A DNA stretch of 6,066 nucleotides, from the NCBI GenBank assembly GCA_030673005.1, contig DAOVFI010000158.1, forward strand, positions 1-6,066. Reading direction: 5' to 3'. Below the pieces are notes generated by a model, which was given only the letters and a program-made list of their open reading frames with translations, did not search any database and was not told the origin of the DNA. Each line of letters starts with the position of its first letter. Position 1 is the first letter of the stretch. The stretch comes from Planctomycetales bacterium. GTDB lineage: Bacteria; Planctomycetota; Phycisphaerae; SM23-33. Positions 1 through 4,834 of this stretch are shown piece by piece. A program made the position numbers and the translations under genes.

Positions 1-800
1 TCTGTGGCGATAAAAAACGCTCCGAACATCAGTCCGCCGCCGAGCAGGTGATGTCCGACGGTCAGTACCGTATCGGTGAGAATCTGATTAATCCCCGCAA
101 CAATCGCAGCCGCCGCCAGCATACCCAGTGGTATCCGCCACGATGCCGATTTGCGGAAAACAAGGTACAGCCCGCCGATAAGACACGCTATCGCGCCGGT
201 CTCACCGACCGAACCGTTGACAGTCCCGAAGGCAAGGTCTTTGAGGTTGTAGGCGACCTGCTCGAACTTGCCGGCTGCAAGCGGCGTCGCCTGCGTGATA
301 GCCTCGACCGCACGGGGCGGACCGATCTTGCCCGGCATTAACAGATACGTGGTCATCTGACTTGCAAAGCACGCCTGGAGGAACGCCCTGCCGGCCATTG
401 CGGGGTTGAAAATGTTCGAGCCAAGCCCGCCGAAGAGCATCTTAGCGATGAGGATAGCGGCGGCAGAACCTATGAAGCCGACGTGCCACGGCGCGGTCCA
501 GGGGATCGAAAGACCCAGGATCAGACCCGTCACGGCGGCGGACAGGTCGCCGATGGTCTGTGGTCGCTTTCGCAGTACCTGAAAGAGCGCCTCGAAGAAC
601 ATGCAACTGGCAATGCAGATGCCCATCTGCATCCCGGCACGCCAGCCGAAGACGTAAATCCCCATCGCCGCCGCCGGTACCAGTGCGATAAGGACGTCTG
701 TCATCACGGCCCGCATACTACGCGCAGCGGATATATGCGGTCCCGGCGCTACGGATAAGACCGGAGCCACCTGTTCTGTTTTTTCTGCTTCTTCCGCCAT
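1..800 (-). CDS. rnfD: RNF complex membrane subunit RnfD (3' end beyond window)
   Basis: RnfD is an integral membrane subunit of the RNF complex, which couples electron flow between ferredoxin and NAD+ to Na+ or H+ movement across the cytoplasmic membrane. The 266 codons present run from ATG at 800 to the left edge without a stop. They follow the family layout: a short cytoplasmic N-terminus, a GPHISAARSMRAVMTDVLIAL entry into the first membrane helix, then FGGLGSNIFNPAMAGRAF (about 123-140), then the covalent-FMN region ITQATPL (168-174) with T172 as the expected flavinylated Thr, then NGSVGETGA (195-203), and the late HLLGGGLMFGAFFIAT segment. RnfD proteins are usually about 310-350 residues, so roughly 50-80 C-terminal residues are missing. 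The usual S/T-G-A-T flavin motif reads T-Q-A-T here. The gene starts 37 nt after rnfC in the same operon, and only a weak purine-rich ribosome binding site (AGAAAAAGAAG) precedes the ATG. The identification is firm. Confidence 0.93.
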   Translation of the reverse strand, partial: MAEEAEKTEQVAPVLSVAPGPHISAARSMRAVMTDVLIALVPAAAMGIYVFGWRAGMQMGICIASCMFFEALFQVLRKRPQTIGDLSAAVTGLILGLSIPWTAPWHVGFIGSAAAILIAKMLFGGLGSNIFNPAMAGRAFLQACFASQMTTYLLMPGKIGPPRAVEAITQATPLAAGKFEQVAYNLKDLAFGTVNGSVGETGAIACLIGGLYLVFRKSASWRIPLGMLAAAAIVAGINQILTDTVLTVGHHLLGGGLMFGAFFIAT

Positions 801-817
801 CTTCTTTTTCTGTTGCC

Positions 818-845
818 TAATTCCAAATCCCAAGTCCCTAGTCCC
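818..845 (-). repeat. Heptad tandem repeat across the rnfC stop codon
   Basis: Read on the minus strand, four consecutive 7-nt units occur: GGGACTA, GGGACTT, GGGATTT and GGAATTA. The next heptad also begins with GG. The first unit supplies the last rnfC codons and its TAG stop, and the others fill much of the 37-nt gap before rnfD. The 7-nt period cannot keep a reading frame, so this is spacer sequence and not protein repeat. Similar G-rich heptad spacers are, from memory, common between genes of some environmental planctomycete-like genomes; that link is not shown here. Function is unknown; a regular array of short G-runs could affect translation coupling or RNA structure. Confidence 0.6.
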
Positions 846-2199
846 TGGGCATGCCTGCTTTTCCCGCCCGTATCAACTGCACCAGCGGAATCTCGGCAGG
901 GCAAACGTACGCGCAGCAGCCGCACTCGCAGCAGGCGGTGATGTAATACCGCCGGGCCATTTCCCAGTCATTGTTCCGCGCCGCCAGGGCGATCCGCGTG
1001 GGTACCAGCCCCAACGGGCAGACTTCGACGCATCGCCCGCAGCGGACACAGGCGGTCTCGTCGGCCTTGCGGGTCTGGGCCTCGGTCAGCACGACCACGC
1101 CGGAGGTTCCTTTGGTTACGGGCGTCTCAAGATCGCCAAGTGTGAAGCCCATCATAGGCCCGCCGGAGATTACGCGGGAGGCCTGATCGGTCAAACCGCC
1201 GCAGAATTCGATAAGGTCGGCGTAACTCGCCCCCACCGGGGCAAGGATGTTTTTCGGCGTGGCGATGCCCTCGCCGGTAACGCTGATGATACGGTGCGTC
1301 AGGGGTTTTTCCCGCATCACCGCCCGCGCGACGGCTGCGGCTGTGGCGACGTTGACGACCACCACGCCCACGTCCAGCGGCAGCCCGCCGGTGGGAACCT
1401 CCCGCGCCATCACGGCTACGATAAGTTGCTTCTCGCCGCCCATCGGATATAGGGTGTGGACGCCGACGACGTCCACACCGGTCCCGCCGGCGGCTGATTG
1501 CATCTTCTCGATCGCGTCTGGTTTATTGTCCTCGATGGCGATTATGATCCGCTCGGCCCCGGCGGCGCGGGCCGCAAGGATCGCACCGGCGATTATCGCC
1601 TTCGGCGCTTCGAGCATCAGGCGATGGTCGCTCGTCAGGTACGGCTCACATTCACAGCCGTTGATAAGCAACGTATCGATGGGCTTGTCCGGGTTACGTG
1701 CGAGTTTGACGTGCGTGGGGAAGGTTGCTCCGCCCATGCCGACAAGTCCGGCGGCGCGGACGGCCTCGGCGATCCGCTTCGGCTCGAACGAATCAATCGC
1801 ATCAATCGACCAGTCTCCGCCGTATATGTCATCCCAGAGCGCCCTGCCGGTAAGCGGCTGTTCCTCGGCGGTCGTTATGGGGATTGCCCCGACGTGCTGG
1901 CCGTTGGGCAGGGTTACGACGGTCGCCGCCGCAGTTGTTCCGGCTACGGATGCGTGCACCGGTGCGGAGACAAAGGCCTCGGAATCGCCAACGACGTCCC
2001 CGACGGCGACATCCGTTCTCGGCTTGACCGCGGCCTTGCACGGCGCGCCGATGTGCTGGGACAGCGGAATAAGTACCGATTGGGGAGTTGGTAGGATTTC
2101 TGCGGGCGAACCGGAACAGAGCGTTTTTTTATCGTCGGGATGGATCCCTCGCGCGAAGGATCGCCGGCCGGGAATTTTTATCGTATCCGCAACTGTCAT
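838..2199 (-). CDS. rnfC: RNF complex Fe-S/flavin subunit RnfC
   Basis: RnfC is the peripheral, cytoplasmic-face subunit of the RNF complex. It is related to the 51-kDa subunit of complex I and is thought to exchange electrons with NAD(H). The 453-residue product starts with the family entry FARGIHPDDKK (about 15-25). It has the nucleotide/flavin-binding loop GLVGMGGATFPTHVK (151-165) and the NGCECEPYLTSDHRLM signature (180-195). Near the C-terminus are two 4Fe-4S motifs of the form CxxCxxCxxxCP, at C384/C387/C390/C394 and C423/C426/C429/C433. It lacks the long Ala/Lys-rich tail of E. coli RsxC and matches the compact RnfC form of anaerobes. A GTG at 2229 would add ten residues, but ATG at 2199 is preferred: it has GGAAAGAG five bases upstream, overlaps the preceding stop as ATGA, and leaves the conserved N-terminus intact. 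The stop is TAG at 838-840. Confidence 0.96.
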   Translation of the reverse strand: MTVADTIKIPGRRSFARGIHPDDKKTLCSGSPAEILPTPQSVLIPLSQHIGAPCKAAVKPRTDVAVGDVVGDSEAFVSAPVHASVAGTTAAATVVTLPNGQHVGAIPITTAEEQPLTGRALWDDIYGGDWSIDAIDSFEPKRIAEAVRAAGLVGMGGATFPTHVKLARNPDKPIDTLLINGCECEPYLTSDHRLMLEAPKAIIAGAILAARAAGAERIIIAIEDNKPDAIEKMQSAAGGTGVDVVGVHTLYPMGGEKQLIVAVMAREVPTGGLPLDVGVVVVNVATAAAVARAVMREKPLTHRIISVTGEGIATPKNILAPVGASYADLIEFCGGLTDQASRVISGGPMMGFTLGDLETPVTKGTSGVVVLTEAQTRKADETACVRCGRCVEVCPLGLVPTRIALAARNNDWEMARRYYITACCECGCCAYVCPAEIPLVQLIRAGKAGMPRD

Positions 2200-2465
2200 T
2201 GAGGCTCTTTCCGTCTTCGCCGGATCCACAGTCCGATAATCGCCGTCGCTGCCGCTGTGAGCACAAATGTCACGACGCCGGCCAGGATACGCATGTTTTC
2301 GCTCCGGGCCGCTGCCGCCGCCGCAATCGCCGCCACCAGCGGCAACAGGAAATACGCCATCGCCTGACCGGCAAGGGGCCAGCCCGACAATTCATCTCCG
2401 CTGTCGGTCCGGCAGGATGTGTGCATCGGGCACTTCCGGCAGTCTGGCTCGTTTATGCTGTCCAT
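2196..2465 (-). CDS. Short RseC-like membrane protein with Cys cluster, first gene of rnf operon
   Basis: This 89-residue protein probably belongs to, or derives from, the RseC/MucC family (SoxR-reducing-system/RseC), members of which often accompany rnf operons. What can be seen is an N-terminal Cys cluster C-x2-C-x5-C (C9, C12, C18) in CRKCPMHTSC. Two hydrophobic helices follow, at about 32-53 (GQAMAYFLLPLVAAIAAAA) and 60-81, and then a basic tail RRRRK at 82-86, which predicts a cytoplasmic C-terminus. Typical RseC proteins are about 140-160 residues, with a beta-rich stretch before and after the cysteines. Here those parts are absent, so this is a reduced form or a different small family sharing the plan. 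Its TGA overlaps the rnfC ATG, so translation is probably coupled. ATG at 2465 is favoured over GTG at 2471. Neither has a clear Shine-Dalgarno sequence. Confidence 0.68.
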   Translation of the reverse strand: MDSINEPDCRKCPMHTSCRTDSGDELSGWPLAGQAMAYFLLPLVAAIAAAAAARSENMRILAGVVTFVLTAAATAIIGLWIRRRRKEPQ

Positions 2466-2466
2466 A

Positions 2467-2502
2467 ATCACAAATTGTAACTATTCATCCAATTGCAATG
2501 AA
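2467..2502 (-). promoter_or_regulatory. Possible promoter for the rnf operon (near-leaderless)
   Basis: On the minus strand a -10-like TACAAT (2474-2479, five of six matches to TATAAT) is preceded at a 17-nt spacing by a poor -35 TTCATT (2497-2502, three of six). A start site six or seven bases after the -10 would fall within about three bases of the ATG at 2465. The transcript would be practically leaderless, which fits the missing ribosome binding site. The call rests on short matches only. Confidence 0.3.
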
Positions 2503-2532
2503 TGCAGAAGAAAAGAGCACGTCAGGCACCCC

Positions 2533-2594
2533 AAATGAAAAAACAATTCACCTGCCTGCCGGCAGGCAGGTCGTTGGGAATTGTTTTTTCATTT
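2533..2594. terminator. Hairpin A, possible bidirectional terminator
   Basis: The GC-rich palindrome at 2550-2571 can form a 9-bp stem with a CCGG loop. It is followed on the minus strand after six bases by T6, and on the plus strand after twelve bases by T6 (2584-2589), because the surrounding 17-bp stem contains an A6/T6 pairing. It lies about 200 nt downstream of the kinase-like gene and could end that transcript before the rnf operon. Because the U-run is itself part of a longer stem, this is not a textbook terminator. Confidence 0.35.
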
Positions 2595-2623
2595 CTCCGT
2601 CGCCGCGGACGTTCGCGCAGGGG

Positions 2624-2663
2624 TAGTATTTATCACTCCAAACAGCCGGAGTGATAAATACTA
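2624..2663. repeat. Hairpin B, 16-bp perfect inverted repeat
   Basis: The arm TAGTATTTATCACTCC (2624-2639) is perfectly complementary to 2648-2663, with the 8-nt loop AAACAGCC between them. It is AT-rich at its base and has no U-run after it on either strand, so it is a poor terminator. It could be a protein-binding operator or the second arm of the larger three-way fold. Confidence 0.75.
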
Positions 2664-2796
2664 TGTGTGCCTGACTTGCTCTTTTCTTCTGCATATGGCT
2701 GAACTCTTACCGCAAATTCGCTGCAAAGAAGATGCAATACGTTACCGGCCTGCTACCGCCGGAGCAAGCAGATTTTATAACCGCGTCAGAACTTCA

Positions 2797-3741
2797 TCAC
2801 CCGCGCCATGTTCGTTTTTCCGGCTGGTGGTGGTCTTCCAGATCGCTCGACGGGCTGACGAGTCGGCCTGATTGGTGCTGTCGGCGGAGGAAGGCGCGAC
2901 GGACGGCGCGATAGGGTTTGGTGATCCTGCGGTGGAACCGGTGCCATCGGCCGCGGCTGCGGGAGATTTTCTCCTCCTCGTCAGTCAGTTCGTCCGGGGC
3001 GAGCCGGCGCTTGTGCTTGTAGAGATGGTAGATGTCCCTGTCCTGAAGGTAACGGACGATTACGGCGGCGATCGCCCGCATCGGCCAAGACCAGTCGTCC
3101 CGCCGGCGAACGGCGATCTGGAAATCAATCAGGTGCGGTTCGCCGTCGGCGCCCACCAGCATGTTCGAGAGTTTATTGGCATCGACGTAGGCGACGCCGC
3201 GTGCGTGAACGGCGTCGAGAATCCGCCGCATCCGATCGAAATAGCCCGCCGGTACGTGGTCGAAATGGTCCAGCGGATCGGCATCGACGTATTCAATGGC
3301 CAATCCGGTCTGCCCGACGCAGCCGACCCACCTCGGGACGCCTTCGACGCCTTCCAGTACGGCGTAGATCGCCTTTTCGTGGTCCCGACTGAACCGACCC
3401 AACCACGCCATCGAAAGACCCATAAACGGCTGCGTGCGATAGAACTTCACGACGATCCTAGGAATTACCCGTGGCGCGGGCGTCTGCCTGCCGGTAGGCA
3501 AGGTCTCGCCCGTGGGTGGCATGGCCGTCTCGGTCATGAGTGGCATGGGTGGCTCGCTCGTGGAATCATGGCCGGGACGGCCATGCCACGTGCCACCAAC
3601 TACCTCGTACAGCGCCGTAGCGGCGAAAAAATCGTGCTTGAAGACGCGAACTAATTTGTACGACACGCCGCCAATGTCAATCTCACCCGGCGGCGGCGCC
3701 GACAAGGCAAATAACTGTGTATTGTGACGGCGTTTTGACAT
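2797..3741 (-). CDS. Atypical protein-kinase-like protein (DFQ motif)
   Basis: This 314-residue protein resembles the protein-kinase fold; substrate and role are unknown. Visible landmarks are a beta-3-like lysine in IVVKFYR (K99), a helix-C region HEKAIYAVLEG with E122 or E130, a hinge-like GLAIEYVDADPL, a catalytic-loop-like YVDANKLSN (185-193, D187 and N193) and a metal-site equivalent LIDFQIA, with D206 followed by FQ instead of FG. D187 and N193 are six apart where typical kinases have five. No Gly-rich loop is obvious. The C-terminal third is very basic (WHRFHRRITKPYRAVRRAFLRR), which suggests contact with nucleic acid, ribosomes or acidic membrane. Residues 51-91 are a Pro/Thr-rich loop encoded by hairpin repeats and look like an insertion. 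ATG at 3741 is chosen; an upstream TTG at 3798 would add 19 unlikely residues. The gene follows pyrF by 69 nt and may be co-transcribed. Confidence 0.72.
   Translation of the reverse strand: MSKRRHNTQLFALSAPPPGEIDIGGVSYKLVRVFKHDFFAATALYEVVGGTWHGRPGHDSTSEPPMPLMTETAMPPTGETLPTGRQTPAPRVIPRIVVKFYRTQPFMGLSMAWLGRFSRDHEKAIYAVLEGVEGVPRWVGCVGQTGLAIEYVDADPLDHFDHVPAGYFDRMRRILDAVHARGVAYVDANKLSNMLVGADGEPHLIDFQIAVRRRDDWSWPMRAIAAVIVRYLQDRDIYHLYKHKRRLAPDELTDEEEKISRSRGRWHRFHRRITKPYRAVRRAFLRRQHQSGRLVSPSSDLEDHHQPEKRTWRG
3469..3591. repeat. In-frame hairpin-repeat cluster inside the kinase-like gene
   Basis: About 41 codons of the kinase-like gene (residues 51-91) consist of palindromic repeats sharing the core GGNCG-TCY-CGNCC. 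Copy 1 has arms 3478-3482 and 3507-3511 and is interrupted. Copy 2 is 3523-3535 within CATGGCCG-TCT-CGGTCATG (3520-3538). Copy 3 is 3570-3582, in inverted orientation, within CATGGCCG-GGA-CGGCCATG (3567-3585). The segment GTGGCATGGCCG at 3516-3527 is also fully complementary to 3578-3589. The encoded Pro/Thr/Met-rich stretch has no resemblance to kinase sequence and sits between the beta-strands flanking the N-lobe, a place that tolerates loops. It is best read as an extragenic-type repeat that entered a gene without breaking frame. Confidence 0.75.
3482..3505. repeat. TGCCTGCCGG-type palindrome inserted in a hairpin loop, with 3-bp duplication
   Basis: The near-palindrome TGCCTGCCGGTAGGCA (3485-3500) plus AG is flanked by GTC on both sides (3482-3484 and 3503-3505). 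Removing 21 bases, meaning the insert plus one GTC, restores GGGCG-TCT-CGCCC, a hairpin of the same design as its two neighbours. The 21-nt gain equals seven codons, so the reading frame of the kinase-like gene is kept and adds residues around LPTGRQ. Confidence 0.6.
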
Positions 3742-3748
3742 CACAAAT

Positions 3749-3794
3749 CGGGTTTTCCCGCAATGAGACCACCTGCATCGCTGAAGCGAGCAGG
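3749..3794. repeat. Two small hairpins between pyrF and the kinase-like gene
   Basis: CCTGC-A-TCGCT (3772-3782) pairs with AGCGA-GCAGG (3785-3794), giving ten pairs with one bulged A and a very tight loop. No T-run follows on either strand, so it is not an intrinsic terminator. A smaller CGGG-TTTT-CCCG hairpin (3749-3760) lies just upstream of the kinase ATG and would mask its only ribosome-binding-like bases (GGGAAAA on the minus strand). The two could attenuate expression of the kinase-like gene relative to pyrF; this is inference. Confidence 0.4.
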
Positions 3795-3810
3795 CCAAAA
3801 GAAAGCACGT

Positions 3811-4731
3811 TTACTTTATCACTGCTCGACGAATATCATCGGCGAATTTTTGGGCGGCTTTTTCGACCGCCTTTTTCCAGTCCATACCGGCGTATTCGTC
3901 GCGGTTGAAGGCGTAGATGACGGATCGGCTGGCGTTGACGATGGCGCCTGATTTCGGTGAGCCGGGTCGAACCGTGCCGTCGGGTTTGAAGGCCGCGGCG
4001 CAATCATTGGCAGAGGCGCCCTGCGCGCCGTATCCGGGGACGAGGAATATCTGCTGCGGCATGATTTCACGCAGGCGGCGCGCCTCGTCGGGATAAGTCG
4101 CGCCGACAACCGCGCCGACGCAGCTGTAACCGCTGCCGCCGATGAGTCCCTCGCCGCTGCCGATTTCGGCCACCTGTTCGGCGATGTGTTCGTAGAATTT
4201 TTTACCGCTCGCGTCGGCAAAGTCCTGAATAGTCGCCGCCGACGGGTTCGACGTCCGCACGAGGACGAAAACGCCCTTGCCGGCGTCTGCGGCTGTATCC
4301 ACAAAGGGTTTCAGCCCGTCTGCGCCGAAGTATCCGTTGACGGTGATTGCATCCGGCGCTGAAATGCCCAGCATGTGCCCGTCTGCGTACGCCTCGGCCG
4401 TCGAGCCGATGTCGCTGCGCTTCACGTCGCCGATTACAATCAGCCCAAAATCACGAGCAAATTCAACCAACTCAAAATAAAGGTCAACGCCGACCGAACC
4501 ATAGGCCTCGAAGTAGGCCGACTGAATCTTCACAGCCGGAACAATCGGCGCGACGATCCTGATGACCTCCATGCAGAAAAGGTTAATCATCCCGGTCTGT
4601 TCGACTCCGACGACATCGTCGTCGCGCAATTCATCAGGCAGGCGCTCAAAGACCGGGTCCAGCCCCACGCACACCGGCGAATCCTTCTCGTCAATCGCCG
4701 CCAGCAGTCTGTCGGCAAAATGGTCTGACAT
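3811..4731 (-). CDS. pyrF: Orotidine 5'-phosphate decarboxylase, type 2
   Basis: PyrF converts orotidine 5'-phosphate to UMP, the last step of de novo pyrimidine synthesis, in the cytoplasm as a TIM-barrel enzyme. The 306-residue product shows CVGLDP (21-26, with D25), AVKIQSAYFEAYG (66-78, with K68), and the catalytic signature GDVKRSDIGST (101-111), with D102, K104 and D107 forming the D-x-K-x-x-D core. It also has VPGYGAQG (231-238) and VNASRSVIYA (265-274), whose arginine is expected to hold the phosphate. Length and these motifs fit the longer type 2 subfamily seen in actinobacteria, myxobacteria and planctomycetes, not the roughly 240-residue E. coli type. ATG at 4731 is chosen because AAGGAG lies seven bases upstream and the family N-terminus begins here. 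The frame stays open a further 88 codons upstream, but that part overlaps prfB on the other strand and is not credible. It is divergent from prfB. Confidence 0.96.
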   Translation of the reverse strand: MSDHFADRLLAAIDEKDSPVCVGLDPVFERLPDELRDDDVVGVEQTGMINLFCMEVIRIVAPIVPAVKIQSAYFEAYGSVGVDLYFELVEFARDFGLIVIGDVKRSDIGSTAEAYADGHMLGISAPDAITVNGYFGADGLKPFVDTAADAGKGVFVLVRTSNPSAATIQDFADASGKKFYEHIAEQVAEIGSGEGLIGGSGYSCVGAVVGATYPDEARRLREIMPQQIFLVPGYGAQGASANDCAAAFKPDGTVRPGSPKSGAIVNASRSVIYAFNRDEYAGMDWKKAVEKAAQKFADDIRRAVIK

Positions 4732-4753
4732 TTCACGCTCCTTCCAGGGCCTT

Positions 4754-4782
4754 GTTATATCGCGCCTCCGACGGCGTGGAAA
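4754..4782 (-). promoter_or_regulatory. Possible pyrF promoter
   Basis: On the minus strand TATAAC (4754-4759, five of six matches to the -10 consensus) is preceded by a 17-nt spacer and TTTCCA (4777-4782, four of six matches to TTGACA). A start about seven bases downstream would leave a 5' leader of roughly 15-20 nt that carries the AAGGAG ribosome binding site. That is too short for a pyrimidine-responsive attenuator, so no such control is visible. Confidence 0.4.
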
Positions 4783-4785
4783 GGG

Positions 4786-4814
4786 TTGTCCGAAGTCAAC
4801 GGGTATGCTAGCCT
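4786..4814 (+). promoter_or_regulatory. Weak candidate prfB promoter
   Basis: TTGTCC (4786-4791) and TAGCCT (4809-4814) lie 17 bases apart, 20 nt upstream of the prfB ATG. The -35 matches four of six and the -10 three of six. Since pyrF diverges from the same 103-nt gap, a promoter is expected here, but this match is weak. Confidence 0.22.
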
Positions 4815-4834
4815 TATGGTGTCTGGAGACAATT

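Larger units (their letters stand above)
2503..2693. repeat. 191-bp three-way inverted-repeat element
   Basis: The outer arms 2503-2529 and 2667-2693 are complementary over 27 bases with one mismatch (26/27). They enclose hairpin A (arms 2533-2549 and 2578-2594, 17 perfect pairs) and hairpin B (arms 2624-2639 and 2648-2663, 16 perfect pairs, 8-nt loop). Hairpin A contains a perfect 22-nt palindrome at 2550-2571. A 29-nt GC-rich linker (2595-2623) lies between the hairpins. As single-stranded DNA or RNA the whole can fold as a three-way junction. No clear target-site duplication flanks the outer arms and there is no transposase inside. It could be a non-autonomous mobile element, a structured RNA or an extragenic repeat. 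The structure is certain from sequence; its role is unknown. Confidence 0.85.
2466..2796. other. 331-nt gap without a gene, dominated by nested inverted repeats
   Basis: No reading frame here looks like a real protein. The gap separates the end of the kinase-like gene from the start of the rnf operon, both on the minus strand. It holds the possible rnf promoter at its left end and the 191-bp inverted-repeat element at 2503-2693. The unstructured stretch 2694-2796 shows nothing recognisable beyond the 3' flank of the kinase-like gene. Confidence 0.8.

Noticed and set aside
48..758. Plus-strand frames of 97 and 91 codons
   Set aside because: Both are antisense to rnfD and have no domain or start signal.
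1247..2239. 330-codon open frame on the plus strand
   Set aside because: It lies antisense to rnfC, whose motifs are unmistakable. The translation is Ser/Thr/Pro-rich low complexity typical of an antisense frame in GC-rich DNA.
2535..2651. Short plus-strand frame beginning MKKQF inside hairpin A
   Set aside because: Its composition follows the palindromes, it has no ribosome binding site, and a mirrored MKKQF frame appears on the other strand because of the inverted repeat.
2503..2693. CRISPR array or insertion sequence with transposase
   Set aside because: The repeats are inverted and not direct with spacers, and no transposase fits in 191 bp.
2581..2871. 96-codon plus-strand frame starting in hairpin A
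   Set aside because: It starts inside the inverted repeat, has no ribosome binding site and runs into the 3' end of the opposite gene.
2872..3654. 260-codon open frame on the plus strand
   Set aside because: It is antisense to the kinase-like gene, has no motifs and crosses the palindromic repeats.
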